The notes: generated by a model from the letters alone, not told the origin. A stretch of DNA of 64,000 nt from Hyphomonadaceae bacterium UBA7672 (GCA_002483135.1 DLHI01000001.1:46473-110472), one strand, 5' to 3'; counted from the first letter of the stretch, positions 24,529 to 32,297 are shown. Numbers and translations are program-made.

Positions 24529-24555
24529 TTGCAGTGCAACAAGATTGCTTGCAAT
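24529..24555 (+). promoter_or_regulatory. Tandem TTGCAA-type palindromes upstream of ccr
   Basis: TTGCA-G-TGCAA (24529-24539) and ATTGC-TT-GCAAT (24544-24555) are both perfect palindromes whose centres are about 15 bases apart. They lie about 110 bases before the ccr start. The motif recalls the TTTGCAAA pairs bound by PccR/ScfR-type regulators of propionyl-CoA and acyl-CoA genes in alphaproteobacteria. No such regulator gene is in the window. Confidence 0.45.
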
Positions 24556-24664
24556 CCGTCCACTCCTTGGACAATGTGACGCCCGTTTTACAGCCCCTCG
24601 AGGCTGGTGAGAGCGGTGCACTCACGACCCTCGGGGAGGATCAACGGCGCGGGGAGAGACAGAA

Positions 24665-25936
24665 GTGGCAGACGGCGGAACGGCGCGCGAAGTCAAGGAT
24701 CTGTACGCGGTGGGAGAGATTCCGCCCAACTTCCACGTACCCAAAACCATGCACGCCTGGGCGATCCGCCGCGAGCGTCAGGGCCGCCCCAAGACGGCGA
24801 TGCAGCTTGAGGTTGTTCCGACGCCGGAGATCGCATCCGACGAAGTCCTCGTCCTCGTGATGGCGGCCGGCGTCAACTATAACGGCATCTGGGCCGGCCT
24901 TGGCGAGCCGGTGTCGATGTTCGACGTTCACAAGCAGCCCTTCCACGTCGCTGGCTCGGATGCCTCGGGCATTGTGTGGGCGGTTGGTTCGCGCGTGAAG
25001 CGCTGGAAGCCGGGCGATGAAGTGGTGATCCACTGCAACCAGGACGATGGCGACGACGAAGAGTGCAATGGCGGCGACCCGATGTATTCGCCGAGCCAGC
25101 GCATCTGGGGCTATGAGACGCCGGACGGTTCGTTCGCGCAGTTCTGCCGCGTGCAGTCGCGCCAGCTGATGGAGCGGCCCAAGCACCTGACCTGGGAAGA
25201 AGCGGCCTGCTACACGCTGACGCTCGCCACGGCTTACCGCATGCTGTTCGGCCATCGTCCGCACGTGCTGCGCCCGGGCCAGAACGTTCTTGTGTGGGGC
25301 GCTTCGGGCGGCCTCGGCTCGTACGCGGTGCAGCTGTGCGCCATCGCGGGCGCGAACGCCATCGGCGTGATCTCGGATGAATCGAAGACGGACTTCGTGC
25401 TGCAGATGGGCGCCAAGGGCGTCATCAACCGCAACAACTTCAAGTGCTGGGGCCAGCTTCCGAAGGTGAACACGCCCGAGTTCAACGAGTACATGAAGGA
25501 AGCCCGCAAGTTCGGCAAAGCGATCTGGCAGGTGACCGGCGGCAAGGACGTGGACATCGTGTTCGAACACCCCGGCGAGGCGACGATGCCGACCTCGGTG
25601 TTCGTCGTGAAGCGCGGCGGGATGGTCGTGATCTGCGCGGGCACCACGGGCTTTAACCTCACCATGGACGCGCGCTTCCTGTGGATGCGCCAGAAGCGCG
25701 TGCAGGGTTCGCACTTCGCCAACCTGCTGCAGGCAAGCCAGGCCAACCAGCTGATGCTGGAGCGCCGCCTCGACCCGTGCATGTCGGAAGTGTTCCCGTG
25801 GGCCGACATTCCGGTCGCTCACGAGAAGATGCTCGACAACAAGCACCTGCCCGGGAACATGGCCGTGCTGGTCACGTCGCCGAAGCCGGGCCTGCGCACG
25901 GTCGAGGATGTGCTGGAAGCCGGGCCGACGGCTTAA
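24665..25936 (+). CDS. ccr: Crotonyl-CoA carboxylase/reductase
   Basis: Reductively carboxylates crotonyl-CoA with NADPH and CO2 to (2S)-ethylmalonyl-CoA, the defining step of the ethylmalonyl-CoA pathway. 423 residues, usual length. Start GTG 24665 with GGGGAG upstream. Medium-chain dehydrogenase/reductase fold: VMAAGVNYNGIWAGLGEPV (residues 61-79), HVAGSDASGIVW, a long loop HCNQDDGDDEECNGGDPMYS typical of Ccr, IWGYETPDGSFAQF, the nucleotide-binding VWGASGGLGSYAVQ, and VFEHPGEATMPTSVFVVKRG. The C-terminus TSPKPGLRTVEDVLEAGP is repeated at 27849-27907 in a different gene. Works with Ecm (17178-19172). Confidence 0.97.
   Translation: MADGGTAREVKDLYAVGEIPPNFHVPKTMHAWAIRRERQGRPKTAMQLEVVPTPEIASDEVLVLVMAAGVNYNGIWAGLGEPVSMFDVHKQPFHVAGSDASGIVWAVGSRVKRWKPGDEVVIHCNQDDGDDEECNGGDPMYSPSQRIWGYETPDGSFAQFCRVQSRQLMERPKHLTWEEAACYTLTLATAYRMLFGHRPHVLRPGQNVLVWGASGGLGSYAVQLCAIAGANAIGVISDESKTDFVLQMGAKGVINRNNFKCWGQLPKVNTPEFNEYMKEARKFGKAIWQVTGGKDVDIVFEHPGEATMPTSVFVVKRGGMVVICAGTTGFNLTMDARFLWMRQKRVQGSHFANLLQASQANQLMLERRLDPCMSEVFPWADIPVAHEKMLDNKHLPGNMAVLVTSPKPGLRTVEDVLEAGPTA
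25872..25930 (+). repeat. Direct repeat, left copy (3' end of ccr)
   Basis: 59 bases of ccr coding sequence that match 27849-27907 at 54 positions, the first 31 without a mismatch. The five differences (GTC/GTT, CTG/CTC, GAA/GAG, GCC/GCT, CCG/CCA) are all third-position and synonymous. Marks the left edge of the islet. Confidence 0.9.
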
Positions 25937-26037
25937 GCAGCTGCCGCCGAAAGAACCCTATTAGCAATAATCCTGATTGCGTCGTAGCCGCCGCGGCGCT
26001 ACGTCTATCTCATCCTGTTGGGGGGATTGAGGGCGAC

Positions 26038-27306
26038 ATGGATCAGTCACCCGCGCGATTGCATCGAGTGCTCGTTTGTTCGATGCGTGCATTTCAGATC
26101 AATTTCAGCTTCCCCGACGACGTTGCCGCGCGCGTTAGCGCTTACGGTACTGACGACTTTACGCTGACCGCAGAGGTCGTTGGATCAATCGCGTATAATC
26201 GCGTGCCGAAACTCGAAGCTCGATTCTCGCCGGAGGCGTTCGCGACGCTGACGGGTCTATCACTCGCGGATCTGTCGAGTATCGAGCAGATTGCCGACAT
26301 CGACCACGTGCTTATCTCCCTCTACACGACGGGAACGGTGCTCGCTCGCATAGTGAGCAGCCTCGTAGATCCAGACATCGCCCTTGTTCCAGCCGAAGTG
26401 GAAAAGCTGGACGCTGAGATATTCAAGAAAAGCGAGCAGCTTGTTCGAGGCGTCTTTCGGTTTGTGAACAGGCTCGCAGACGCCCAGATCTTGGTGCTGT
26501 CGAAGGTTCTTCCCTATGACGGGGTAACGATTGGAACTGACGACAAGGCGGCTACGCATCCACTGGAGACTGCTTTTGCACGATGTGCTGAATGGCGTGG
26601 TTGGGCATCGGTCGATGTGCTCATTTTCAGACCGTCAATCACTGCAGACATCAGAAAGCGGTTGGAAACACCGACAACAAAGTCGTTCAGCGAGGGTGAC
26701 ATTTCAGTCGTTGCCACAGGTATCGTTCGATACTGGTTTGTAGATTCCGAATCCCTTACTCACTCCGAAATTGCGAACTACCTTGAGCCTGCGAGCTACG
26801 TCCTCGCCAAGCGCAGCATTATCGCAGGCGCAACGGAGACGTTGCGAGAGGCTTCTGATCACTTTGCCGCCGGAAGACCCGCTGCTTCGGGACGAACGCT
26901 TCGGAGGTACAAGGCGCAGGTGCGCGGCGCCCTGGGGCGATGCAATTATTTTAGAATTTCCTCCACGGCGCAGTACCGCAATCTCTTTGCGTGGCTCGAA
27001 GAACATCTCTCGTCGATGGCACGAGGCCAAAGCGACTATGAGGAGGCTGAGGAAACCGCGCGTCTTGCCATTGAGGGAAATGATCGCGCCGTTGTCGAGC
27101 GCATTTCGCGGGCATTGAATGCGGTGTTCATGCTGTTCGCCGCGATCGCGTTTGTGGGGGTTGTTGCAGACGCTCTGGGGTTCGTGGATTTTGAGAACAA
27201 ACTTCCGCTCGGACTGCGGATCACCATCGTGGTGCTCGCAACCCTGTTGGCGCTCGCCGCTGTATGGTGGTCAGTTCGACTGTTGAGCCAATCTGATGAC
27301 GACTGA
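26038..27306 (+). CDS. Membrane-anchored protein of unknown function in the ccr islet
   Basis: 422 residues; ATG 26038 with AGGG four bases upstream. A soluble N-terminal region of about 345 residues (FPDDVAARVSAYGTDDFTLT near the start; IVRYWFVDSESLTHSEIANY in the middle; TLRRYKAQVRGALGRC) is followed by two transmembrane segments (AVFMLFAAIAFVGVVADALG and ITIVVLATLLALAAVWW) and a short SQSDDD tail. The body would face the cytoplasm. No family recognised. Codon use is visibly AT-richer than in neighbours, suggesting acquisition. The last 11 bases overlap the next gene, so the pair is translationally coupled. Confidence 0.78.
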   Translation: MDQSPARLHRVLVCSMRAFQINFSFPDDVAARVSAYGTDDFTLTAEVVGSIAYNRVPKLEARFSPEAFATLTGLSLADLSSIEQIADIDHVLISLYTTGTVLARIVSSLVDPDIALVPAEVEKLDAEIFKKSEQLVRGVFRFVNRLADAQILVLSKVLPYDGVTIGTDDKAATHPLETAFARCAEWRGWASVDVLIFRPSITADIRKRLETPTTKSFSEGDISVVATGIVRYWFVDSESLTHSEIANYLEPASYVLAKRSIIAGATETLREASDHFAAGRPAASGRTLRRYKAQVRGALGRCNYFRISSTAQYRNLFAWLEEHLSSMARGQSDYEEAEETARLAIEGNDRAVVERISRALNAVFMLFAAIAFVGVVADALGFVDFENKLPLGLRITIVVLATLLALAAVWWSVRLLSQSDDD

Positions 27307-27730
27307 CCGCGCCACACCCGATGGCTTTTCCTGCACGCGTTGCGGCCAGTGTTGCCGCCAACTCTCGGGGCTGCAACGCGCAGTACTCCTAACTCCGACC
27401 GACATAGTTCGCATTGAGCAATACATCGAAAGGAATCCGTCTCTATCGGGAGTAACTTTCGTTGATGATCGGCCCATGCCCAACGCTCCGCCGGAACTAC
27501 GGCGAATAAGGCCACGCGAGGACGGCGACTGCCCTTTCTTGATGGCCGACATGCTCTGTGCCGTGCACGAGGCGAAACCTCACCAATGCCGTCACACACC
27601 ATATGGCTTTTTTTGGCCTGAGATCGGCTGGACTTATCCTTGCGGCGAAGGAACGAGCGTTCCTAGCGAGTGGACGTCGAAAGCTGCCGATGAGATTTTT
27701 TTGGATCAGTTGACTGTGGGAGGACGATAG
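27296..27730 (+). CDS. YkgJ-type Cys-cluster (zinc/iron-chelating) protein
   Basis: 144 residues. The N-terminal FSCTRCGQCCRQLSG (Cys13, 16, 19, 20) and later Cys residues in GDCPFL, DMLCAVHEAKPHQCR and TYPCGEG give the pattern of the CxxCxxCC family annotated as zinc- or iron-chelating, whose members probably bind a metal or Fe-S cluster. Starts inside the end of the preceding membrane-protein gene (11-base overlap), and its stop codon directly abuts the ATG of the next small gene, so the three read as one unit. Confidence 0.82.
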   Translation: MTTDRATPDGFSCTRCGQCCRQLSGLQRAVLLTPTDIVRIEQYIERNPSLSGVTFVDDRPMPNAPPELRRIRPREDGDCPFLMADMLCAVHEAKPHQCRHTPYGFFWPEIGWTYPCGEGTSVPSEWTSKAADEIFLDQLTVGGR

Positions 27731-27916
27731 ATGGGCGCAAACAATGTACCGCCAAGCCTAATTCTGAAGATTGCTGAGGAAGTACGGCGTCGAGGCGAGA
27801 TTGCTGACGAGGCGAGCGAAAGAGCGCCCGCCGAGTCAGCGCAACCAATCACGTCGCCGAAGCCGGGCCTGCGCACGGTTGAGGATGTGCTCGAGGCTGG
27901 GCCAACGAACGCCTGA
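27731..27916 (+). CDS. Small protein ending in a copy of the Ccr C-terminus
   Basis: 61 residues, ATG immediately after the preceding TAG. The first 39 residues (ILKIAEEVRRRGEIADEASE and a Pro/Ala linker) are unrelated to Ccr and look helical; the last 21 read ITSPKPGLRTVEDVLEAG plus PTNA, nearly the Ccr C-terminus. It is either a real small protein carrying a Ccr-derived tail or a new open frame reading into a displaced ccr 3' end. The synonymous-only differences from ccr argue that the tail has been read as protein in both lineages. Confidence 0.55.
   Translation: MGANNVPPSLILKIAEEVRRRGEIADEASERAPAESAQPITSPKPGLRTVEDVLEAGPTNA
27849..27907 (+). repeat. Direct repeat, right copy (displaced ccr 3' end)
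   Basis: Partner of 25872-25930, 1,977 bases downstream in the same orientation. It lies in frame within the 61-residue ORF, nine bases before its stop codon's end. Right edge of the islet. No recombinase gene is present between the copies. Confidence 0.9.
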
Positions 27917-27937
27917 CACTTTGGTCCGGAGGTTGGG

Positions 27938-28474
27938 ATGGCAGAGCTGACACCCCGCCAGCGGATACAATCGATTAGGTACGCCTGCTCCTGTTGTGGC
28001 AGTGACCGACAAGGGTTGTTTGCCCTCTACAAACCGCTGCCCGATTCGATCTTCGACGTCCCTGAGAGCGAACGTGCAGAGCGGGCATGGATCAGTTCCG
28101 ATCTATGTGCGCTCGACACAGCGCAGTTCTTTGTGCGGGCGGTGCTGAGCTTGCCGATACTGGAAACGGACGAGGCCTTCGAGTTCGGCGTGTGGGGCAC
28201 ACTGAAGCAGGAAAATTTCCAGACCTATGTCAATGAGTTCCACAATCCTGCGCCTGCTTTCGGACCATTTTTCAGTTGGTTGAACTCGACGCTTCGACCA
28301 TATCCGGAAACTTTCAATATGCCGTCAGAACTGCATTTCCGGGGTGACAATCTGCGCCCTCTTATGCGCCTGCATCTCAGCGATCATCCACTGGCGCTCG
28401 ACCAGCACAACGGCGTCACGCTGGAGCGTATTGCCGAAATCTACCGCACCTGGGGCCACGACATCATCCTCTAG
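27938..28474 (+). CDS. DUF2199 domain protein
   Basis: 178 residues. N-terminal metal-knuckle-like CSCCGS (Cys17, 19, 20), then LFALYKPLPDSIFDVPESER, SSDLCALD, FEFGVWGTLKQENFQTYVNE and GPFFSWLNSTLRPYPETF, the order seen in the DUF2199 family; HPLALDQHNGVTLERIAEI is the conserved end. Function unknown. Codon use is AT-richer than the chromosome genes around it, like the adjoining islet, 21 bases downstream of the small Ccr-tail gene. Confidence 0.82.
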   Translation: MAELTPRQRIQSIRYACSCCGSDRQGLFALYKPLPDSIFDVPESERAERAWISSDLCALDTAQFFVRAVLSLPILETDEAFEFGVWGTLKQENFQTYVNEFHNPAPAFGPFFSWLNSTLRPYPETFNMPSELHFRGDNLRPLMRLHLSDHPLALDQHNGVTLERIAEIYRTWGHDIIL

Positions 28475-28573
28475 GCCAGACCCCCAAGTAACCTAATTGG
28501 CCGGTGGCGCGTACTAGGGTTCGTCCGCTTCCCACACTATATTCCCAGCGAAGCACCATCCAGAGGAGCCCCC

Positions 28574-29083
28574 ATGACCACCGAACGCGCAGTTCTTGCC
28601 GGCGGCTGTTTCTGGGGCATGCAGGACCTGATCCGGAAGAAGCCGGGCGTGGTTTCGACGCGCGTGGGGTATTCGGGCGGGGATGTGCCCAATGCGACTT
28701 ACCGCAATCACGGCACGCACGCCGAGGCGATCGAGATCATCTTTGATCCGGCGAAATGGTCGTATCGCGACCTGCTGGAGTTCTTCTTCCAGATCCACGA
28801 TCCGACGACGAAGAATCGCCAGGGCAATGATGTGGGCATGAGCTATCGCTCGGCGATCTATTACGAGAGCGAAGCGCAGAAGCGAGTGGCGCTGGACACG
28901 ATTGCAGACGTTGATGCGTCGGGTCTGTGGCCGGGCAAGGTGGTGACGGAGGTTGAGCCGGTGGGTCCGTTCTGGGAAGCGGAGCCCGAGCATCAGGATT
29001 ATCTGGAGCGCATTCCGAACGGCTATACCTGCCACTTCGCGCGGCCCGGCTGGAAACTGCCGAAGCGCGCGGCGGCGGAGTAG
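28574..29083 (+). CDS. msrA: Peptide-methionine (S)-S-oxide reductase MsrA
   Basis: Repairs oxidised methionine (S epimer) in proteins or as free amino acid. 169 residues. Catalytic Cys12 in AGGCFWGMQ, then GVVSTRVGYSGGDVPNATYR, HAEAIEIIFDP and QGNDVGMSYRSAIYY, all standard MsrA motifs. The resolving Cys may be that in NGYTCHF. ATG 28574 with GAGG upstream. Convergent with the TetR gene. Confidence 0.96.
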   Translation: MTTERAVLAGGCFWGMQDLIRKKPGVVSTRVGYSGGDVPNATYRNHGTHAEAIEIIFDPAKWSYRDLLEFFFQIHDPTTKNRQGNDVGMSYRSAIYYESEAQKRVALDTIADVDASGLWPGKVVTEVEPVGPFWEAEPEHQDYLERIPNGYTCHFARPGWKLPKRAAAE

Positions 29084-29093
29084 TGCTGCGAAC

Positions 29094-29645
29094 CTAGACG
29101 AAATCGGCTCTTATCACCTGGCTGATCAGCGCTTCGTCGGCGGGGACAAGGCCGTCGAGCATCAGCATGGCGAGGCCATGCACGATGGACCATGCTTTCA
29201 GGCGCTGGATGTCGCGCTGGGCCTGTGTGGTGGTCGGGCCGCCGAGATCGCGAAGCGATGCGCCGAGCATGCCGCTGGCCTTGCCCTCGTCGCGCCGGGC
29301 GCCGCTGGGCGACATCATCAGTCGGAACAGCGAGGGATGGGCGAGCGCGAAGCGGACATAGGCGTGGCCCATTGCGTCGAAGGCTTCGTGGCCGGGCTTC
29401 ACCTTGGCCATGGCGGACTCGAAGGCGGCGGCGAGCATCTGGTCGCCCTCCGCGCACAGCGCTTTGAGCAGCGCCGCCTTGTCCGGGAAGTGGCGGTACA
29501 CCGCGGTCGCCGAAACGCCGACGCTGCGGGCCAGCTCCCTCAGGCTGAGGCCATCTGCGGGGCCCTCGCGCAGGCGCTGGAGCCCCGTTTCCACAAGGGC
29601 GCGACGCAGGTCGCCATGGTGATAGCGCTCGGCTGAAGAATCCAT
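29094..29645 (-). CDS. TetR-family transcriptional regulator
   Basis: 183 residues from ATG 29645 (a second ATG at 29672 is possible). N-terminal helix-turn-helix: GLSLRELARSVGVSATAVYR followed by HFPDKAALL, the TetR signature. The C-terminal ligand domain starts near residue 65 and contains HAYVRFALAHPSLFRLMMSP, typical of the WHG sub-family. Divergent from the carotenoid oxygenase across about 160 bases, and likely to control it or itself. Direct repeats TGTTACCA (29654-29661) and TGTTAGCA (29672-29679) lie at its start and could be operators. Confidence 0.87.
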   Translation of the reverse strand: MDSSAERYHHGDLRRALVETGLQRLREGPADGLSLRELARSVGVSATAVYRHFPDKAALLKALCAEGDQMLAAAFESAMAKVKPGHEAFDAMGHAYVRFALAHPSLFRLMMSPSGARRDEGKASGMLGASLRDLGGPTTTQAQRDIQRLKAWSIVHGLAMLMLDGLVPADEALISQVIRADFV

Positions 29646-29802
29646 GTTGACAGTGTTACCATTCTTCGTCATGTTAGCACCGTAAACATAGACGGAAGCG
29701 GGCGCAACCAGCCCAAACGCCGCAGAAAACGACCTGAGACGAGCCTTCCCGACGCCCGACCGCCGAGCGGAAGCACAACAAGAAACAAGAGGGACAAACG
29801 CC

Positions 29803-31236
29803 ATGACCAGCCCTATCGAAAGCGCCATCCGCGGTATCGTCACGCCCGCCCTGATGGGCGTGGCCAGCCTCAACCGCGCCATGCGCCGGGCGAAGGGGCC
29901 GAACCCCTACCTCACCGGCATCCACACGCCGCTGAAAGAGGAGAACACCTTCACCGACCTGAAGGTCTCCGGCGAAATCCCCGCGGGCATCAACGGCCTC
30001 TATCTCCGCAACGGACCCAACCCTCTCAAGGCGCCGAACCCCGCCACGCACCACTGGTTCGTTGGCGACGCGATGCTGCACGGCGTGCGTATCCAGGACG
30101 GCAAGGCGTTGTGGTATCGCAACCGCTGGATCCGCGCTCCGCACATCGCCGATGCTCTGAAAGAGCCGCATGTGCCGGGGCCGGTGGGACGCGGCACGCC
30201 GAACACCAACGTCGTGGGTCACGCCGGGAAAATCCTCGCTATCGTCGAGGCCGGCGGTTACCCCGCCGAAGTCACCGAGACGCTGGAGACGCGCCGCTTC
30301 TCCGACTTCGACGGCACGTTCGGGAAGGCGTTCTCGGCTCACCCTCACCTCGATCCCGACACGGGCGAGATGCACGCTATCTGCTATACCGGCGGCGAGG
30401 CCACAACGATCTGGCACACCGTGCTGGGCACGGACGGCAAGGTACGCCGCAACGAGCCGATCGAGGTGGTGAATGGCCCATCCATCCACGACTGCATGAT
30501 CACGAAGAACTATGTGATCGTCATGGACCTGCCGGTCACGTTCTCGATGAACGCGCTGATCTCGGGCGAGAGCTTTCCGTATCGCTGGAACGACAAGCAC
30601 CGCGCTCGCATCGGCCTGCTGCCGCGCGAGGGCAAGGGCAGCGACATCATCTGGTGCGATGTGGAGCCGTGCTACATTTTCCACCCCGCCAATGCGTATG
30701 AAACGGAGGACGGCAAGGTGATCATGGATGCTGCTGTCCACTCCACCATGTTCGATGCGGGCGCCAACGGTCCGGACTCCAAGCGCACGCCGTTTGAACG
30801 CCTGACGATCGATCCGGTCGCGAAGAAGGTTGTGCGAAAGGTGATCGACGCGAGCCCGCAGGAATTCCCGCGCCCGGACGAACGCCGCACGGGCAAGCCC
30901 TATCGCTATGCCTACACCCTCGCTCTGCCGGAAGATGGAGATACGGCCTTCATGGGGGACTCGCGCCTCTTCAAGCACGACCTGGAAACGGGCACGCGGG
31001 AAGTCCACGATTTCGGCACGGGCAAGATGCCGGGCGAGTTCGTCTTCATTCCCGCCCACGCCGACAGCGGCGAGGATGAAGGCTGGCTGGTAGGCTTTGT
31101 CGTCGACACCGAGAAGAAGACAACCGATTTCGCCATCCTGAACGCTCGCAACTTCACAGGCGCGGCGCAGGCGACGATCACCATCCCGGTGCAGATTCCG
31201 CCGGGCTTCCACGGGAACTTCGTGCCGCTGGCGTAA
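29803..31236 (+). CDS. Carotenoid oxygenase (RPE65/CCD family)
   Basis: Non-heme iron dioxygenase that cleaves double bases in carotenoids, apocarotenoids or related stilbene-type compounds. 477 residues. Four iron-binding His are in the expected places: FSAHPHLD, GPSIHDCM, CYIFHPANAY and GFHGNFVPLA. N-terminal GLYLRNGPNPL and the blade-like repeats fit the seven-bladed propeller. ATG 29803 with AGAGGG nine bases upstream. Divergent from a TetR gene; a TTGACA hexamer at 29647-29652 has a weak -10 after 17 bases. No other carotenoid genes nearby, so the substrate is open. Confidence 0.94.
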   Translation: MTSPIESAIRGIVTPALMGVASLNRAMRRAKGPNPYLTGIHTPLKEENTFTDLKVSGEIPAGINGLYLRNGPNPLKAPNPATHHWFVGDAMLHGVRIQDGKALWYRNRWIRAPHIADALKEPHVPGPVGRGTPNTNVVGHAGKILAIVEAGGYPAEVTETLETRRFSDFDGTFGKAFSAHPHLDPDTGEMHAICYTGGEATTIWHTVLGTDGKVRRNEPIEVVNGPSIHDCMITKNYVIVMDLPVTFSMNALISGESFPYRWNDKHRARIGLLPREGKGSDIIWCDVEPCYIFHPANAYETEDGKVIMDAAVHSTMFDAGANGPDSKRTPFERLTIDPVAKKVVRKVIDASPQEFPRPDERRTGKPYRYAYTLALPEDGDTAFMGDSRLFKHDLETGTREVHDFGTGKMPGEFVFIPAHADSGEDEGWLVGFVVDTEKKTTDFAILNARNFTGAAQATITIPVQIPPGFHGNFVPLA

Positions 31237-31271
31237 GCGGGATTTGATCCGCCGCAAGGCCGCCTGAGCTT

Positions 31272-31300
31272 CCTGTGGTCAGCTAATGGCTGGCCACAGG
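31272..31300 (+). promoter_or_regulatory. 12-bp hairpin touching the ribosome binding site of the next gene
   Basis: CCTGTGGTCAGC (31272-31283) pairs with GCTGGCCACAGG (31289-31300) through twelve pairs, one of them G-U, around a five-base loop. The last three bases of the stem are the first three of the AGGAGG ribosome site (31298-31303). No T run follows, so it reads better as a translation-control hairpin than a terminator of the carotenoid oxygenase gene. Confidence 0.5.
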
Positions 31301-31311
31301 AGGACAGGACC

Positions 31312-31686
31312 ATGGCTCTGTTTCGCATCACGCTGCGCCTTGCGCGCAATCCCGGCACGGAATTCGCCAATGGCGATGATCGTTACGGCTACACACTTGT
31401 CGCGCCACTCGACGGCGCCGGCTTGCTCGATGAAGCGGCCTGGAAGGCCAATCACGACAAGTGCACGGTTCGGCACTTCTCGCCCGACCTGCCTGCCCCG
31501 CGCGATGGATTGTTGAAGCGGCGCGGCGGCAACTGGTTCTTCGACTATGAGGCAGGCTCGACCGAGGATGACGAGCCGGTGTTCAAGCTGGGCCGCCATC
31601 CCTTCAAGACCGGGGAATACGTGACCGTCACCGACGAAGATGACCGGCCACTGACCTACGCGGTGAAGGACGTCGTGAGAATCTGA
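31312..31686 (+). CDS. Conserved-looking hypothetical protein
   Basis: 124 residues, cytoplasmic. ATG 31312 with AGGAGG eight bases upstream, the strongest ribosome site in this stretch. Sequence features: LFRITLRLARNPGTEF at the start, CTVRHFSPDLP, then a strand-rich part with NWFFDYEAGSTEDDEPVFKL and HPFKTGEYVTVTDEDDRP. No family recognised. A stable hairpin upstream may control its translation. Lone gene between the carotenoid oxygenase and the ECF sigma operon. Confidence 0.75.
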   Translation: MALFRITLRLARNPGTEFANGDDRYGYTLVAPLDGAGLLDEAAWKANHDKCTVRHFSPDLPAPRDGLLKRRGGNWFFDYEAGSTEDDEPVFKLGRHPFKTGEYVTVTDEDDRPLTYAVKDVVRI

Positions 31687-31760
31687 CAGGACGCCTGTAA
31701 GAAATCCCGGATCCGGCCGACTATCTCTCCCGAACGCCCATGATGGGCTACGGGACAGGT

Positions 31761-32297
31761 ATGGACGCGCAGCGCCTCACCCAGGACGAGCTTTATGCGC
31801 GCGCCGCAGCCGAATTCGGCGGGGCGCTGGGACGGCTTGCGAGCGCGTATGAACGCGATCCGGATCGGCAGCGCGACCTGCTGCAGGATATCCATTTCGC
31901 GATCTGGCGTTCATTCGAACACTATCGTGGGCTGTCGTCGCTGCGGACCTGGGTCTATCGCGTGGCGCACAACACGGCAGCGAGCCATGTGCAGAAGGAC
32001 AGGCGCGCGCGGGTTTCACAGTGGGTCGATCTCGATCACATCGCGGAGGCGCCCGATCCTTCCACCACGCAGGACACGCACGCCGAGACCGATACGCTCA
32101 CCCGCCTGATGGCGCTGGTCCACCAGCTCAAGCCGCCCGACAGGCAGGTGATGCTGCTGTATCTCGACGGGCTTGACGCCAAGGAGACGGGAGAGATCAC
32201 CGGCCTTTCGGCCGGCGCAGTCGCCACCAAGATCCACCGCATCAAGGCCGTGCTGGCCAGACGCTTCAAGGCGCCGGAAGGCGCAGACAAGTCATGA
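31761..32297 (+). CDS. ECF-type RNA polymerase sigma factor
   Basis: 178 residues from ATG 31761; an ATG pair at 31740/31743 is less likely, lacking a ribosome site. Sigma region 2 covers residues 10-80 (RDLLQDIHFAIWRSFEHYRG, SSLRTWVYRVAHNTAASHV), and region 4 covers about 115-170 (LKPPDRQVMLLYLDGLDAKE, TGLSAGAVATKIHRIKAVL). It directs polymerase to a small stress- or signal-dependent regulon. Its stop overlaps the next ATG (ATGA), so sigma and membrane partner are made together. Confidence 0.93.
   Translation: MDAQRLTQDELYARAAAEFGGALGRLASAYERDPDRQRDLLQDIHFAIWRSFEHYRGLSSLRTWVYRVAHNTAASHVQKDRRARVSQWVDLDHIAEAPDPSTTQDTHAETDTLTRLMALVHQLKPPDRQVMLLYLDGLDAKETGEITGLSAGAVATKIHRIKAVLARRFKAPEGADKS

Noticed and set aside
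25984..26002. GC palindrome after ccr as a terminator
   Set aside because: Bulged stem without a T run; function unclear.
25937..27848. Transposon or integrase in the ccr islet
   Set aside because: No recombinase, terminal inverted repeats or target duplications were found; only the ccr-end direct repeat.
29674..31257. 527-codon frame opposite the carotenoid oxygenase
   Set aside because: Shadow frame; its His/Arg-rich translation matches no family.
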